From Cycas panzhihuaensis (taxonomy: Eukaryota; Cycadophyta), in contig CM041465.1 of assembly GCA_023213395.1 (NCBI GenBank), positions 188,115,741 to 188,179,740 on the forward strand: a stretch of DNA of 64,000 nt. Reading direction: 5' to 3'. A program made the translations under genes and the position numbers. Positions 36,290 to 47,600 of the stretch are shown piece after piece. The notes beneath the pieces were generated by a model. The model was not told the DNA's origin. It made no database searches and was given only the letters and a program-made list of their open reading frames with translations. The stretch's first letter is position 1, and each line of letters begins with the position of its first letter.

Positions 36290-37100
36290 TCATAAGCCTT
36301 TTATTAAGAGATTCATTATAATATATTCTTTATGGCTTAAACACTTTTAGAAGATTTTTTAATCATTTTTGAAGGATACTCCTTAATCAATTGAGCTTTA
36401 CATCTTAAGGGGATATTTTTAAGTTATCTAACTTTACATTCTACCTTTTTTAAAGAGCACCTCTTGGCGACATAAAAGGGCACTTCAAGAAGACTATGTC
36501 CACGTATATTTTATCCTTTTTTTTAAAGGGATATTTTTGGCAACATAAAGATACTTTAAAGGGATTGTTTTAAGTACTTAATCCTCTTCTAATGTATCTA
36601 TTGGTGGCATAAAACGATACCTTAAGAGGATTTTTTTCTTGTATTGTATCCTCTTTATAAGGTACATTTTGATGGCACAAAAGAGCACTTGGCAACATGT
36701 AAAGTACTTTAAGAGGAGTTTTTGTCATGTACTATAACCTCTTTTAAAAGTATATTTGTGGCAACATTTTAAGAGGATTTCTTCAAAATATTTTATCCTC
36801 TTTAAGAATTTTTTTTGGGTATGATACCTTAAGGAGTTTATCTTCTTTTAAAGGTATTTATTGGCTTCAATTAAGGAGTACTTAAAGAATCTTTTCTCAT
36901 GTACCTAATCCTCATTAGAGTATACCTTTTAAGTCTAATTTAAAAGGATTTTTCAATGTAATTTGAGAATAGTTTTAAAGGGGAGTTTTAAAGTACTTAG
37001 TCCTCTTTTTAGAGCACTTTAAGAGGATCTTTTAATGTACTTCTTCCTTTTTAATGATGTATCTTAAAGGTCTTTTAAACCTTTTTATTTGTACTCTTTA
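36290..37100 (+). repeat. E7 degenerate tandem array of hairpin-forming units
   Basis: About seven units of very roughly 70-130 bp, each with TTTAAGAGGATTTTT, then TGTACTT or TGTATTG, then ATCCTCTTTT, often with TTGGCAACAT or GGTGGCATAAA between. AAGAGGAT and ATCCTCTT are complementary, so each unit can fold into a stem-loop. Good examples lie at about 36630-36660 and 36765-36805. Confidence 0.65.
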
Positions 37101-37383
37101 ATGTAATCCACCTTGCGGTCACTGAGTCATGTCTGACACTCACACTTGCGGTGGTTTGAACTCTACTTCTCCTTATTTTTCTTAATTACAGACTTCATAA
37201 AATGTCTGTGAATTGTTGGCTATAGTTTGCTAGATTCACTAAGGCAAAATGTAAGTTCTATGTAATGTAACGCTTTCCAGTCTTATGAAGACCTATGGGA
37301 GTTGTTAAAGGAGAAGATAGGAAGCCAAGTTAGATCCAATTAAAAGCAACATGGTGCGGCACAACATGGTGTTATACGGCATA

Positions 37384-37405
37384 ACATGACATGACATGAC
37401 ATGAC
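37384..37405 (+). repeat. ACATG pentanucleotide run
   Basis: About four tandem ACATG units in the E7 internal region. Confidence 0.8.
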
Positions 37406-37579
37406 AAAATAGGAACCTGGAACAATAGCATTCATTAATTTGCTAGCAATTGATGAATTGGTTGCTCATGTTTAATTACTTGCATATGATGCATAAAGAC
37501 TCTCACAACTAGCATGTACTGCATGAGAATGGTGAAATCCTTTTTTTTGAAGCTTTGTAAAGGTAAATGCAAAGGCAAT

Positions 37580-37825
37580 TCAACGACAGAATGTGGATGA
37601 CACTTAGTTCTGGTTGATCTTAATCAACGACAGGATGTGCATTGACCACTTAGTTCTGGTTGAGCCTAATCAACGAGAGGATGTGGATGACACTTAGTTC
37701 TGGTTGATCTTATTCAAGGATAGGATGTGCATTGACCACTTAATTCTGGTTGATCTCTTGTAGTAGTTAAAGGCCAAATCAATGACAGATTGTGCATTGG
37801 CACCTAATTCTGGTTGATCTCTTGA
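37580..37825 (+). repeat. E7 minisatellite, about 50-60 bp unit, 4-5 copies
   Basis: Units carry TTAGTTCTGGTTGATCTTA and CAACGACAGGATGTG, with two alternating forms (GGATGACAC and CATTGACCAC), suggesting a higher-order two-unit repeat. Copies end near 37610, 37665, 37715, 37760 and 37820. Confidence 0.75.
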
Positions 37826-37959
37826 TGTGGATAGCTTATTCCACCAAGGTAGTATGCAAAGCAACACTTACAACATTCAAGAAGCCATTTAGGCTTAATG
37901 GACTTCTTAACCATATTTGACTTGTTCAGTTGTTGTACAACAAATTGCCTTCCGACTAT

Positions 37960-38110
37960 CGAAGAATTGGGTTTCCATGACAGAGTCAAGCTTGTGGAAG
38001 ATTACCATCATTCTATTCGACAACATATGGAGCATGGCATAGTTGAGTTGATGTATTGTCCCTCAAGTTGTAATATTCTCACTTAGACTTTAAGTTGTGA
38101 GAAATTTTGA
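37960..38110 (+). pseudogene. E7 remnant of copia RNase H C-terminus
   Basis: RVKLVEDYHHSIRQHMEHG then VELMYCPSS matches the layout of the copia RNase H tail (H.F.R......G.V.L.Y.P). It lies shortly before the PPT, as in autonomous copia elements. This shows E7 descends from a copia element that lost the rest of gag-pol. Confidence 0.65.
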
Positions 38111-38165
38111 GAGACTTAGGACACTGATGTTTATGTTAGGAAATGAATTTAACATTATGGGAGGG

Positions 38166-38539
38166 TGTTGGAATAATGTACATTTCCATTATATGTTCAT
38201 TTAAGTTCATTTCATTTCATTAGAATAATTGCTCACATAGAATATTCATGATGAGAATATTCTAGTGAGAGAATATACCAAGTCAATGTTTCTAGAAGTC
38301 AAAGATGCTCCAACTATTAATGAAGTAGTTTGAGCACACCAAAATTCATGGGAGCGTTAGAGTTGTTGAACCACCTCCTATGTTTAGACTTAGTGTAAAG
38401 TTATAAATATGTATTGTATCATTCATCTTTTCTTAATGAGATTTGGAGAGTTGTGAGTCATTTGTTGTATTGTCATCTCTTGTGTCTTTTTACATGTGCT
38501 TTATGACATGTCTCCTACTCCTATCCACTCATTCCTATA
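38166..38539 (+). repeat. E7 3' LTR
   Basis: Starts TGTTGGAATAATGTAC and ends CATTCCTATA (terminal CA changed to TA). Confidence 0.92.
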
Positions 38540-38544
38540 TTTTT

Positions 38545-39761
38545 AGCTTGGAAGAAACAAGTTAAAAAACCTCCTTATAATGAACGACTATTGGGCTTAT
38601 GTCAACTAGTGAAAAAGGACTTATCATGGCTCAAATAAAAGGGTCTACTTTGACTGCTTATAAATTCTTGAAGATCTTTTCAAAAATGGTTGGAACTGGC
38701 TCTAAACTATAGGGCTTTGAGTTAGTATTCCAACGGTTTGAACCTTGCTCAAATCCGACCTCCTGTTGAAAAGTTATACCCAAAATAGTGCAGTGACCTC
38801 TTTATGAAGGTGAAATGGTAGGGATTTAGCTTAAGCCCGCTTATGAAGTAGCTCCTGGTCACAAAATAAGCCCATGTGACCACTAGCTGAGTGGTTGAGA
38901 GACTAACGAACTTCAAAAAGATTAAAATATGAAAAATCTTTTTTGATTTTGCAAAAAGTATTCAAAACAACTTATAAAATCTCAAATCTGCCCCTTTTTA
39001 AAGCAAAACCCCAGTCATGTGGGGTCCAATGTGACCAAAAAGTGTAGCCCCCTCTGCGGATTTAGTGCCAAATCAAATCCAATTAAATTTATAGTGAACT
39101 TTGTAAAAAAAACAATAAAATCAAATCAAGATTGCTCCACGGCCTGTGCACAGGTTTTCACGGCGAACGATGCATGAACGAAGGTGAAAAATCAAACAAA
39201 CTTGATGAAATTGAGTAGATGATCAATGGGGATGTCTCCAACTCAACGAGGGGACCATGAAATGATAGATTCATGCTTCAATGAGAGTCCTGCAACTTCA
39301 GATTCACCTACGTAGTTGTATGGCTTCCATGTTGAGTGATTGACTAAATGGAAGCCAAATCTCTTTAGAGATGGATTAGGATGCCCCTCTGTGTCTTGCA
39401 TGGTCATACAAACCCCTGCTGATCGCCGGGGAGTAGGTAGGGGCACACACAAGTGAATTTGAGTCCACACCAATTTAGTCTAGGGAAAACAGAGGCTAAA
39501 TGACAGGAAATGATGGAAATGACACGTCATTTTTGTGTGAAATTGCAACAACGAGGTCAGAGGATTGCTACCAGTCGGCCAGGTTGCAAATGGTGACAAC
39601 TACGTCATGTAATGAACCGTATAGTATGTTAGATATGCTGAATCCACTGAAACTGAGCAAAAAAAAAGTGGAAACGAAGGTAAATGGGGTGCTGTTATTG
39701 ACGAACAGGCCTCCGTTTCTTAGCCAAACTCACAAATAATTGGATAAAATGCACATAACTC
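38545..39761 (-). other. E4 leader region
   Basis: About 1.2 kb between E7 and the E4 PBS. No gag core or zinc knuckle is visible on the minus strand. A frame at 39473-39243 is open but unrecognised and short; I do not claim it as a gene. Confidence 0.4.
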
Positions 39762-39773
39762 ATTGTGATACCA
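39762..39773 (-). other. E4 primer-binding site (decayed)
   Basis: TGGTATCACAAT on the minus strand; the first eight bases match the usual PBS. Confidence 0.65.
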
Positions 39774-40142
39774 TATCAAATTGTTTAACATGATCATAAA
39801 CTATGTGCATGGAAATAATAAATTAGAAAACAAAGATTCAACACTGCAAATTGATTGCATGAGAGTGCTACAGGTAAATTGTTTACATCGTGCGACAGAA
39901 TTTTGGCAGAGCTTTCGCGTGTATCAAAAGTCCATATTCAAATGAGGGGGATCATGCTTAATTTATAAGCATATGAAGCTCGAATACAAATAATATGATT
40001 GACTAATTTAGCGGCAAGTCAACAGACCTGACCATAATACAAATTACAATTTAATTTACAAAGGGGGTCACACCCTATAATACAATAGGTACATAATACG
40101 CGTAAAATATAATACAATGAGGTGTCATTAGATGTTTTAACA
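39774..40142 (-). repeat. E4 5' LTR
   Basis: 369 bp, pairs with 24054-24422. Minus-strand start TGTTAAAACATC at 40142. Confidence 0.87.
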
Positions 40143-40737
40143 GCCTCTTTGTTCTTTAGCTCTTGGTCATGTTACTGGTCCATATGACCTGCGGCTTAAT
40201 CTTTGCAAATTGCTTTCTTCACAGATATGGATGTTCCTAGAATTCCCTCAACCTTTGATGCGATCTATGACTCCGTGCTCGAATCCCAAAGCCTTTAGGT
40301 GATGATTCTTCGACCTCACCAATGAAAAATCTACTCACTGTAATGCTCCTTATTCGACCTGATTCATCTCATACTTACTCCTCCTTGATACCCTTGCTCA
40401 GGTCGTTGTGATGAACTTGCTCGTTGACAGCTTGTAGGCCTTCTTGTCGAAGATGAGACAACAGTATTTAGAGTTCATTGATTCCTTTTTCCATGAAGTG
40501 CAATTGCTAACATCTATTGCTAATAGCTGTCCTGAGTAGTAACTGCTTGTGATTTCGTGACTGTGTTGGGCTATTGAGCTGCATAGGGCTAAGCACTAAA
40601 ATAAGGTAGTGAATAACAAACTCTTTGGTAGTGTCGTGATGTCATTCAATCTTGTAATGTTATCTAGACACACAACCTTTGTCGATGTTGCGGCCCCTAT
40701 AATATTTTGATTCCCTAGATTATTCCCTTCTTTCCTC
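40143..40737 (-). other. H leader segment between E4 and E5
   Basis: No known domain. On the minus strand a frame near 40732-40600 (EEGRNNLGNQ) joins in phase with the segment right of E5 after removal of the TCCTC duplication, so it is H sequence. TSD copy TCCTC at 40733-40737. Confidence 0.45.
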
Positions 40738-41081
40738 TGTTAGAATATAATATTTAATGTTGTGTGAGTCTTAGGGTCAATAGTCTCAAGTATTAGAGGG
40801 TAAGAGTCATTTGTCATTATAACGTTATTGATGAAATTAGTATGTCATTAGTTAGAGTAAAGATAATAGTCCCACATGCATTAGATTTATAGTGTGATCT
40901 CCCACCCACTTAGTATGTAAAAGTGGCTGTGGTGGTATATGAAAAACAAGTGATCATAGTGACTCATATTGAGTCCTTGATGTATTAGAGTTATGCTTAT
41001 ATTAATGAAGTGAAGGTTATGTTTGGTTATTGTTATTGTGGAGTATGTGGTGATTGATGCCTTCCATGTTAAAATTTAACA
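40738..41081 (+). repeat. E5 5' LTR
   Basis: Starts TGTTAGAATATAAT and ends AAAATTTAACA next to the PBS. Confidence 0.94.
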
Positions 41082-41093
41082 TGGTATCAGAGC
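41082..41093 (+). other. E5 primer-binding site
   Basis: TGGTATCAGAGC, exact. Confidence 0.93.
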
Positions 41094-41234
41094 AGGCCAT
41101 CCTGCAATAAGAAGAAGAGCGAGTTGTAAGAGGAAGAGTGAGAAAGGAAAAGTCCAGCAAGGAGAGAGCGCTCAGGTAAGTGGGTGGTTCTGTTGCCAGT
41201 TTGGCCAATGAATGTGGAAATATTGTCACAAGAT

Positions 41235-41306
41235 TCTATGTTCAAAGTATTGAAAGGTCTATGCAAAGTGTCTATGTTGAAAGTATTGAAAGGTCTATGC
41301 AAAGTG
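41235..41306 (+). repeat. 36-bp tandem duplication in the E5 leader
   Basis: Two copies (41235-41270, 41271-41306) of TCTATGTT(C/G)AAAGTATTG... differing at one base. Confidence 0.9.
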
Positions 41307-41627
41307 TTGTGAAGAATTTGTGATTATTGAGGAATTTTCTAGAATCTGGAATTTTGAGTTGTGAACATTTGAGAACCCTTCTTGACACTGTTCTATGAGT
41401 AGATTTCATTCTTTATCACCTAAAGAAGTCTACAGGGTGGCCCATCTGAATCTTCTGAATAACATCTATCAGAGATAAAAGATCTCAGATGCTCAAGTGT
41501 CTATCTGGTTTCTGGATGAGTGTTTGGCTCTGAAATCACATTCAACACAAAAAGCAACACTTGCTGACATCTGAGACAAGGGTCTTCATTTCTGAAGACG
41601 ACAAACCGAAGTTGTCTGACTCCCCGA

Positions 41628-41833
41628 TTATAGTAGGGAAATCAAATACAAAGTGTCCGTTGGCATGAGTTCTTCACCAGAAATTCTGAAGGGCCCATTT
41701 GAAAGCATCAAATGCCTATTTAGAATGATCACAACCATACACTGTGTGTTATGCAAAATGTAGTCATTGATGCTTCCTAGCAAAGTTCTTTTTAGAAGTC
41801 CATATGCATGGCTGCCAACTACAACCATATCTG
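41628..41833 (-). pseudogene. Captured universal-stress-protein (USP) gene fragment, antisense in E5
   Basis: The minus-strand frame reads ADMVVVGSHAYGLLKRTLLG followed by SINDYILHNTQCMVVIIL. This is the C-terminal ATP-binding segment of plant USP-domain proteins (family pattern VVGSHGYG..KR..LGSVSDY..H...CPV.IV). The second Gly of the nucleotide loop is Ala. Directly upstream the minus strand has ACAATTTCAG, a typical plant splice acceptor, so this looks like the last exon with the end of its intron. No N-terminal USP half was found. Being antisense to E5, it would not be spliced from E5 RNA. I infer that the element picked up a piece of host genomic DNA. Confidence 0.7.
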
Positions 41834-43467
41834 CTGAAATTGTAGCTGCTGTGACTGCGAATGGAGAGATTGCCCCATTGACAAGACTGTTCCAGGCCCC
41901 AGGACGCTCAATAAATGGCAGGGCTGCGTAGGTAGCAAATGTATGGCCTCGTTTTGCAAGGCAGCAAAGGATTAAGCCCTTCGTATTTGCAGATATTAGA
42001 CATACAACAGATTTTTTATCCAACTATAGCGGCAGTTTCATGGTCTTAGCAGTGTTCTCACTAAAGTCGAAAGGCTTTCGAGTGATGAATGAGGAGTTGT
42101 TGTTCAATGATCTGCAGGTTGGTTCTCACGATCGGAATTTGGTTGATGCGGCCTGCGGATTTTGTTTGGCGTGATCACAGCATGGCGGCAGGTTATGAAC
42201 TCTCATCTTCTTCTTGATTAGCTACAACAAGACAAAAGACGTCAGGGCCCACTGAGGCAGCCTTCCTCATATTCATTTGAGGCCTGCAGGAAGAACTACT
42301 CAATACTATGCTCGCGTTTGACCAGATCCAAAAAAAAAAAAAAATTGACAGTATTTCAAATAAGAAGCCTCATGAATAGGTTATTCTGGAAATTCTTTCT
42401 CTAGCTGCTCTGTGGTAGTCACCATTCATTGCTGCTAAGTTACAGTAACTTGGAAATGAATTTCTATGGGAATCATTGGCATATTGTATGCAAAGCTGCA
42501 GATTGTTGACGATGGATTACTAGTATTTGCATTGATGATTTCCCTTCAAGCATGGAGTCTTCAGGGATTTGTAGGTGCAAAACAACTGCTGATGCACTAA
42601 ACGAGCTCAAAAGTTATAGAAAAATCAAAGAAGACAGTGACGCTGATCAAATTGGAGTACTTGACTAGCATTGTGGAAGTTGGGCATCATTGGCAACTGA
42701 TCAATTGATCAATTTTCACCCCTGCAGAATGATCGTAAGAGCAAAGTTTCAATGATTTGTGGTAGCCTTGTTAAAGGATTTGGCATACAGGTAATTTGAC
42801 CAAGCACAGGCAATATTGGAACACCTGCTAGGGGTAGTGTCATGGGTATTTGGATGTGATATTGTATAAATGCTTTGTTCATAAGTTTGCTACTGAATTT
42901 ATTGAAGAAAATAGCAGCTTTTGGCTGGAAGGTGGTGGATTCAAATTGAAATGGTGCTTTGATTAAAGAATCTTGTACAGTAGCGTTAGGGCAAAATCCA
43001 TTTATCTTGGTGGAATACCTTGACTTTGGTGTAATGGTTTGTTGTCTTCTTTGGAGTTACTCTTAGACGATTTCTTCTTTTGGAAAGACCGTAGTTTCGA
43101 AATGATGGAATAAGAAGGTGTGACGCCCGATCTTCCCGATTCTCAAGCCCTAGAGAGTATCATCTTAGCCATCATATCGTCATAACAATCGAGATCTCGA
43201 GTCTTACTGTAGCCTGCACTCTGTTCCGCTAGAAATTGAGTCTGCAGAAGTACATAGGAGATATATGAGAATTCTGGATTGAAGGCAGAGTTTTTGGAAA
43301 CAACAAACTGTGAGAAGAGACACAACCGAGCAATCGTTTGAAGATCACGACATAAGAATCCATCTATGAATGCCCTTGTGAACGATAAAGTGTTTTCTCA
43401 AGGATTGCATAGGTAAAAATAGATCTTTCAAGATTGGTGGGGACAATTCTGCTGTGGCAGCTCACCT
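41834..43467. other. E5 internal sequence, unassigned
   Basis: Likely continuation of captured or leader sequence. The minus-strand frame of the USP exon stays open to 42023 through what looks like intron. An A15 tract lies at 42330-42344. Another minus-strand frame (43325-43143) is short and unrecognised. TSD copy CACCT of E6 at 43463-43467. Confidence 0.35.
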
Positions 43468-43836
43468 TGTTGAGGGAATGTCTCTGGGGATCTAGTGCAC
43501 TAACACTACACAATGGCAAATAGTGGAGACAAGCACAATGTACTCAACAAGAGAATGCTAATAGCTTGAGCTCAAAGAGGAGAAGTGTAGAATATATGAT
43601 CACTCTCCATGTTATTTCAGCTTATATAATGAGGATGCTCATTAGGGTTTGGAATTTGAGTTTTCCCTCCCAATGACATTCAAATGAGATGACATGAAAT
43701 TACAATGAAATGAACTTTATGTCATTTCACTTAAGTGACTTAGGCATAGTCACCTTATCCTAAAGTTATAAACATAAAAGTTACTTTATCTAATTCTAAC
43801 TTCATGAAATGACCATGTGACATTAACATCATCACA
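43468..43836 (-). repeat. E6 3' LTR
   Basis: Plus-strand reading TGTTGAGGGAATG ... ATCATCACA. Followed on the right by CCCCCCCTTAAT, the complement of the PPT. Confidence 0.95.
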
Positions 43837-44609
43837 ATCCCCCCCTTAATGGCAGAAGGTCATTTTCCTTTATCCTATTCTAATCTATGAGATCTTCATT
43901 ATAGCCTCATTATAACATTGAGAAAAAAATTCTACAACCTACAAGACACTTTTGTGGAAAAACCCTCGGGGGAATAAAAACCCACGGACTTGACTTCCTA
44001 TTCTATGAAGTGGCTCAGACGTCTCTTTGAGTGTAGTCAGATAGCCAAGCAGTACAAGTTGGTTGTGCAGCTTCAATCTACTGAGTCTCCATACACCGTT
44101 TCGTCATCCCCCATGCCCTTTCAGGTTTTTATAGGTTCTGATTTTTGAAACAAGTACAACCCAATTCCTTTCGCGCCCATGAGGGGTTTTCATGAATGGG
44201 AGAGAGCAGAGACTTACTCTAATCCTTCCGCGCCCACAAGGGGTTTTCACGAATGGGATAGAGTATCTTTGGTCACATGTACCATCTCCTTCAATCGCTT
44301 GGAGATGGAGGACTTAAGGCCGAAATTTCATTTAACTGCTCAAACTTCACCCTTTGCGGCGATTTGGTGAAGATATCGACCACTTGATCTGCGTGGGCGG
44401 TGTTCCAATTGTATTGTGCCGTCATGGGCGGTTCCGGATCCCGTGGACTTTTGTACTAATGTGCTTTGTACGATCATGAAAAAGCGATTCTTGGCCATGT
44501 GGATTCTTGTTGATTGTCCACATGTAAGCTCGTTGGACCTGTCGGGTGATATCCAAAGTATGTAATAATTTGCGAAGCCATATCACCTCCTTGCTAGTCT
44601 TAGAGGCAG
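43837..44609 (-). pseudogene. E6 RNase H C-terminus and 3' non-coding region
   Basis: From 44609 leftwards fragments EYIAASKTSKE and WLRKLLHTL and DRTKHI in shifting frames are the RNase H end. The 44168-44275 stretch is a tandem duplication of about 56 bp (CGCGCCCA..AGGGGTTTTCA.GAATGGGA). The remainder up to the PPT is non-coding. Confidence 0.7.
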
Positions 44610-47600
44610 CTATGTATTCGGCCTCAAAGAGAATCGTGATGATTTTCTGCCTTGACCGCCATGAAATTGAGTCGCTCCAAGAAATGTGATGTACCCGGAC
44701 GTTGATCTTCGTGTATTTTTGTCATCGGCAAAATCGAGTGCATGTATCTTTGTAAGTCTGAAATCATTGTTGTGCTCATACAACAAACCAAGTTTGCTGG
44801 TCGTCTTTAGGTACTTCAACATTCGTATTGCTGCTTGCCAATGGTTCTGCTTTAGAGTTGTCATGTGACGGGCAAGAATGCCAACGGCATGGGCAATATC
44901 TGGCCTTGTGTTGGTAACATAAATGAGGCTATCTACAAGTTGCCAATAGAGTGTTGCATCTGCCTCTCGAGTGTCTTCATCGGAAAGTTTGGCATTAGGC
45001 TCCATTGGAGTATACACTGTTCTGGCATCTTCTAATCCGAACTTGATTAGAAGATTGTTGATATATTTTTCTTGGGAGAGAAAGATTTTTCCATTGCATT
45101 GAGTTACCTCAATTCCCAAGTAATATCTCATTAGTCCGAGATCAGACAGTTCGAAGGATTTTGACAAGTCCATCTTTAATTTGCTGATATCCTACTCACT
45201 ATTTCCATTTATCAGCATGTCATCCACAAAGATTAGGAGATATGTGACTTTGCCTTTTTCTCTCTTAATAAACAAAGTTGCACCAACGTCTTGATAGTCA
45301 CATACCTCATATCCAAGTTGCCTCATTTTGTTGGACAACTTGGTAAACCAAGCGCGAGGGGCTTGTTTTAGGCCATATAACGACTTTTTCAGTCTACACA
45401 CTTTCTGCTCCTGTCTTGCTATCTCAAAGCCTTTAGGCTGTGTCATGTAGATTTCTTCTTCCAAATCTCCATTGAGAAAAGCAGTTTTCACATCGAGTTG
45501 GTGGATTTTCCAACCCTGTTGAGTAGCCAAGGCCACAAGTGCTCTGATTATGGGCCATTTGGTAGTTGGTGTGAAGACTTCTGTGTAGTCGATGCCTTCC
45601 CTTTGGGTGAATCCTTTTGCGACCAACTTTGCCTTGTGTTTTTCAAGGGTCTTTGTCGATCTGTATTTATTTTTGAACACCCATTTGTTTCTGACTACCT
45701 TCCTTCCCAAAGGCAGATCAATGAGCTCCCATGTACCATTCTTGATCAAGGATTGGTATTCCTCATTCATGGCATTTCTCCAAACTGTGTGTTTCACAGC
45801 TTCTTGGTATGCTAGAGGCTCGTCATTTGAAGCAAGGTGCAGTTCTGCTGGTTCAAGCTCTATGGGAAGTGATGTTTGCTCCCTTGCTCTATAGGCACTG
45901 CTTCGAGTGCCAATTTTGCTTACCTCATCGGATCTCAAGTCTTTGTGCAACTGGTAGGCTTCTTGAAAACCTTGGGTTGGGAATGAGGTTTTCATTTCCA
46001 CAACATCCTGGTCTTCATTTTGATCCTAAAAAGGATCATGGGAGATGTATGGTCCGGAGGTTGATGACATTGTTGGAGAAGATAACCCTACAACTGAAGG
46101 TGGTGAAGGTGGTTCTTCTGCAACTCCTTTTCCTTTTGATGCTTGACGTGGTGATTCCTGGCTATTCTCCCAAGATGGCGCTGGGTTGGCGCACATTGGC
46201 ACAGGATCTGAGTCAAGGATAGTGTCCTCTAGGGCTCTATTGTCAGATTCCAAAATTTTGAGTATTTCTTCAGTGTCTCCCCCCCCAAATGTTGGAATCT
46301 GTACATCATATTCCTGGACATCGTTGTATCTATGAGATGGTGCTTTAGAATCAAGTTGAAGTAGTTGATCCTCTGTCTCCGCAAACACCACATCTATAGT
46401 GATAATGATCTTCTTTAATGTTGGAATGAAGACCTTGTACCCTTTCTTGTTCATGGGGTACCCAACAAAGATGCCCTTTAAAGCTCGCGATTGGAGCTTA
46501 TTTCTATGCTCATCAAGAATGTGAGCATAACAAGTAGAGCCAAAAATTTGAAGTGATGGATTCAGAGGGGTCCGCCCACCATTGTTCATTTGGAGACGGC
46601 CGAGCTTCGATGGACTTATGTTGTTCATGCAAGATGGCGTAGTATAAATAGCTTCAAATTTCAAAGATATGCACGCACATTCTTGAAGACAAGCATAGCC
46701 CGTGCCATATTCATTATGGTTCTATTAGCCCTTTCAACAACTCCATTCTCACGAGGGTACCTGCAATAGTTGTTTGATGCTTGATCCCCTACTGACACAA
46801 GAAGTTTTCGAATTCATTTGAAGTGTATTTGCCACCATTGTCAGTCCTGAGACACTTCAGTTGATATCCGGATTCCTTCTCTGTGAGAGCCTTGAATGCC
46901 TTGAATACTGTGAATGCTTCATCTTTTGATTTGAGAAAGGTCACCCATACCTTTCGGTGAAGTCATCAATAAATGTAATATAGTACCTCTTCCTGAGAGA
47001 AGGGATAGGCATAGGCCCACGATGTCCGAGTGTACTAATTCAAGAGGTTGACCGGCTTTCCATTGACTCGGGGAAATGGTACGCTTGTGGATTTGGCAAT
47101 AATGCAAGCTTCACATTTGAATGGCTTAGAGGAAAATCATGCACTGGAGTAGAATGAGAGATTTCCTTAAGCCGATCAAGTTTGACCTCCCCATGCGAGC
47201 ATGCCAAAGAGCTTCTAGGACGCTTTGAATGAGTCAATGTGACATTATATGCAAGTTCTTCCACGACACGATGGGGCAACAACTTGGTATGCGGAAGAAG
47301 ACAATGTGGTTCGGTCGGTCTAAATAGCTTACCTTCAAGTTTCCAGTCATTACCACGTAACATGAAGGCGTGAATAACACTAAGAACTTGATCATTAGTC
47401 AGTGACACTCGTGTCGAATCCATGGGAGACAAGTGTGGATAACGACGTAAGGTTTTGTTTGAGATGGGGAATATACAAGACATCTTTTAAAGTAAAATTA
47501 GGCGGGGCACAGGAGCTTCGAGGATATAGAGCCCATGCCTTGAGCAGTTGTGTCGACTTATCGGCCATGTGTACTACTTCGGTGACCTCTGAATCAAAAT

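Larger units (their letters stand above)
34718..38539 (+). mobile_element. E7: non-autonomous copia derivative inserted in E4
   Basis: 374-bp LTRs 34718-35091 and 38166-38539 with about 12 differences (about 3%). Flanks TCTTT (34713-34717) and TTTTT (38540-38544) form a TSD with one C-to-T change. PBS TGGTATTGGAGC (35092-35103) and PPT ATGGGAGGG before 38166. Of the 3 kb inside, only the last part of a copia RNase H remains, so movement would have depended on another element's enzymes. Confidence 0.92.
24054..40142 (-). mobile_element. E4: old minus-strand Ty1/copia element, split by E3 and E7
   Basis: Two 369-bp LTRs (24054-24422 and 39774-40142), a minus-strand PBS at 39762-39773 and PPT at 24423-24434. 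The LTRs differ at nearly 50 positions (about 13%), the oldest pair in the window. The TSD is imperfect (GCCCA / GCCTC). Removing E3 and E7 leaves about 5 kb: leader, integrase, RT and RNase H, with no clear gag. The RNase H reading frame joins across the E3 insertion (SYKK / QPNIAL). Confidence 0.88.

Noticed and set aside
34718-38539. E7 as a solo-LTR pair or simple tandem duplication
   Set aside because: PBS, PPT, an RNase H remnant and a near-perfect TSD show a single complete insertion.
44179-44370. Plus-strand frame in E6 3' region
   Set aside because: It is produced by a tandem duplication of about 56 bp and overlaps decayed RNase H on the other strand.
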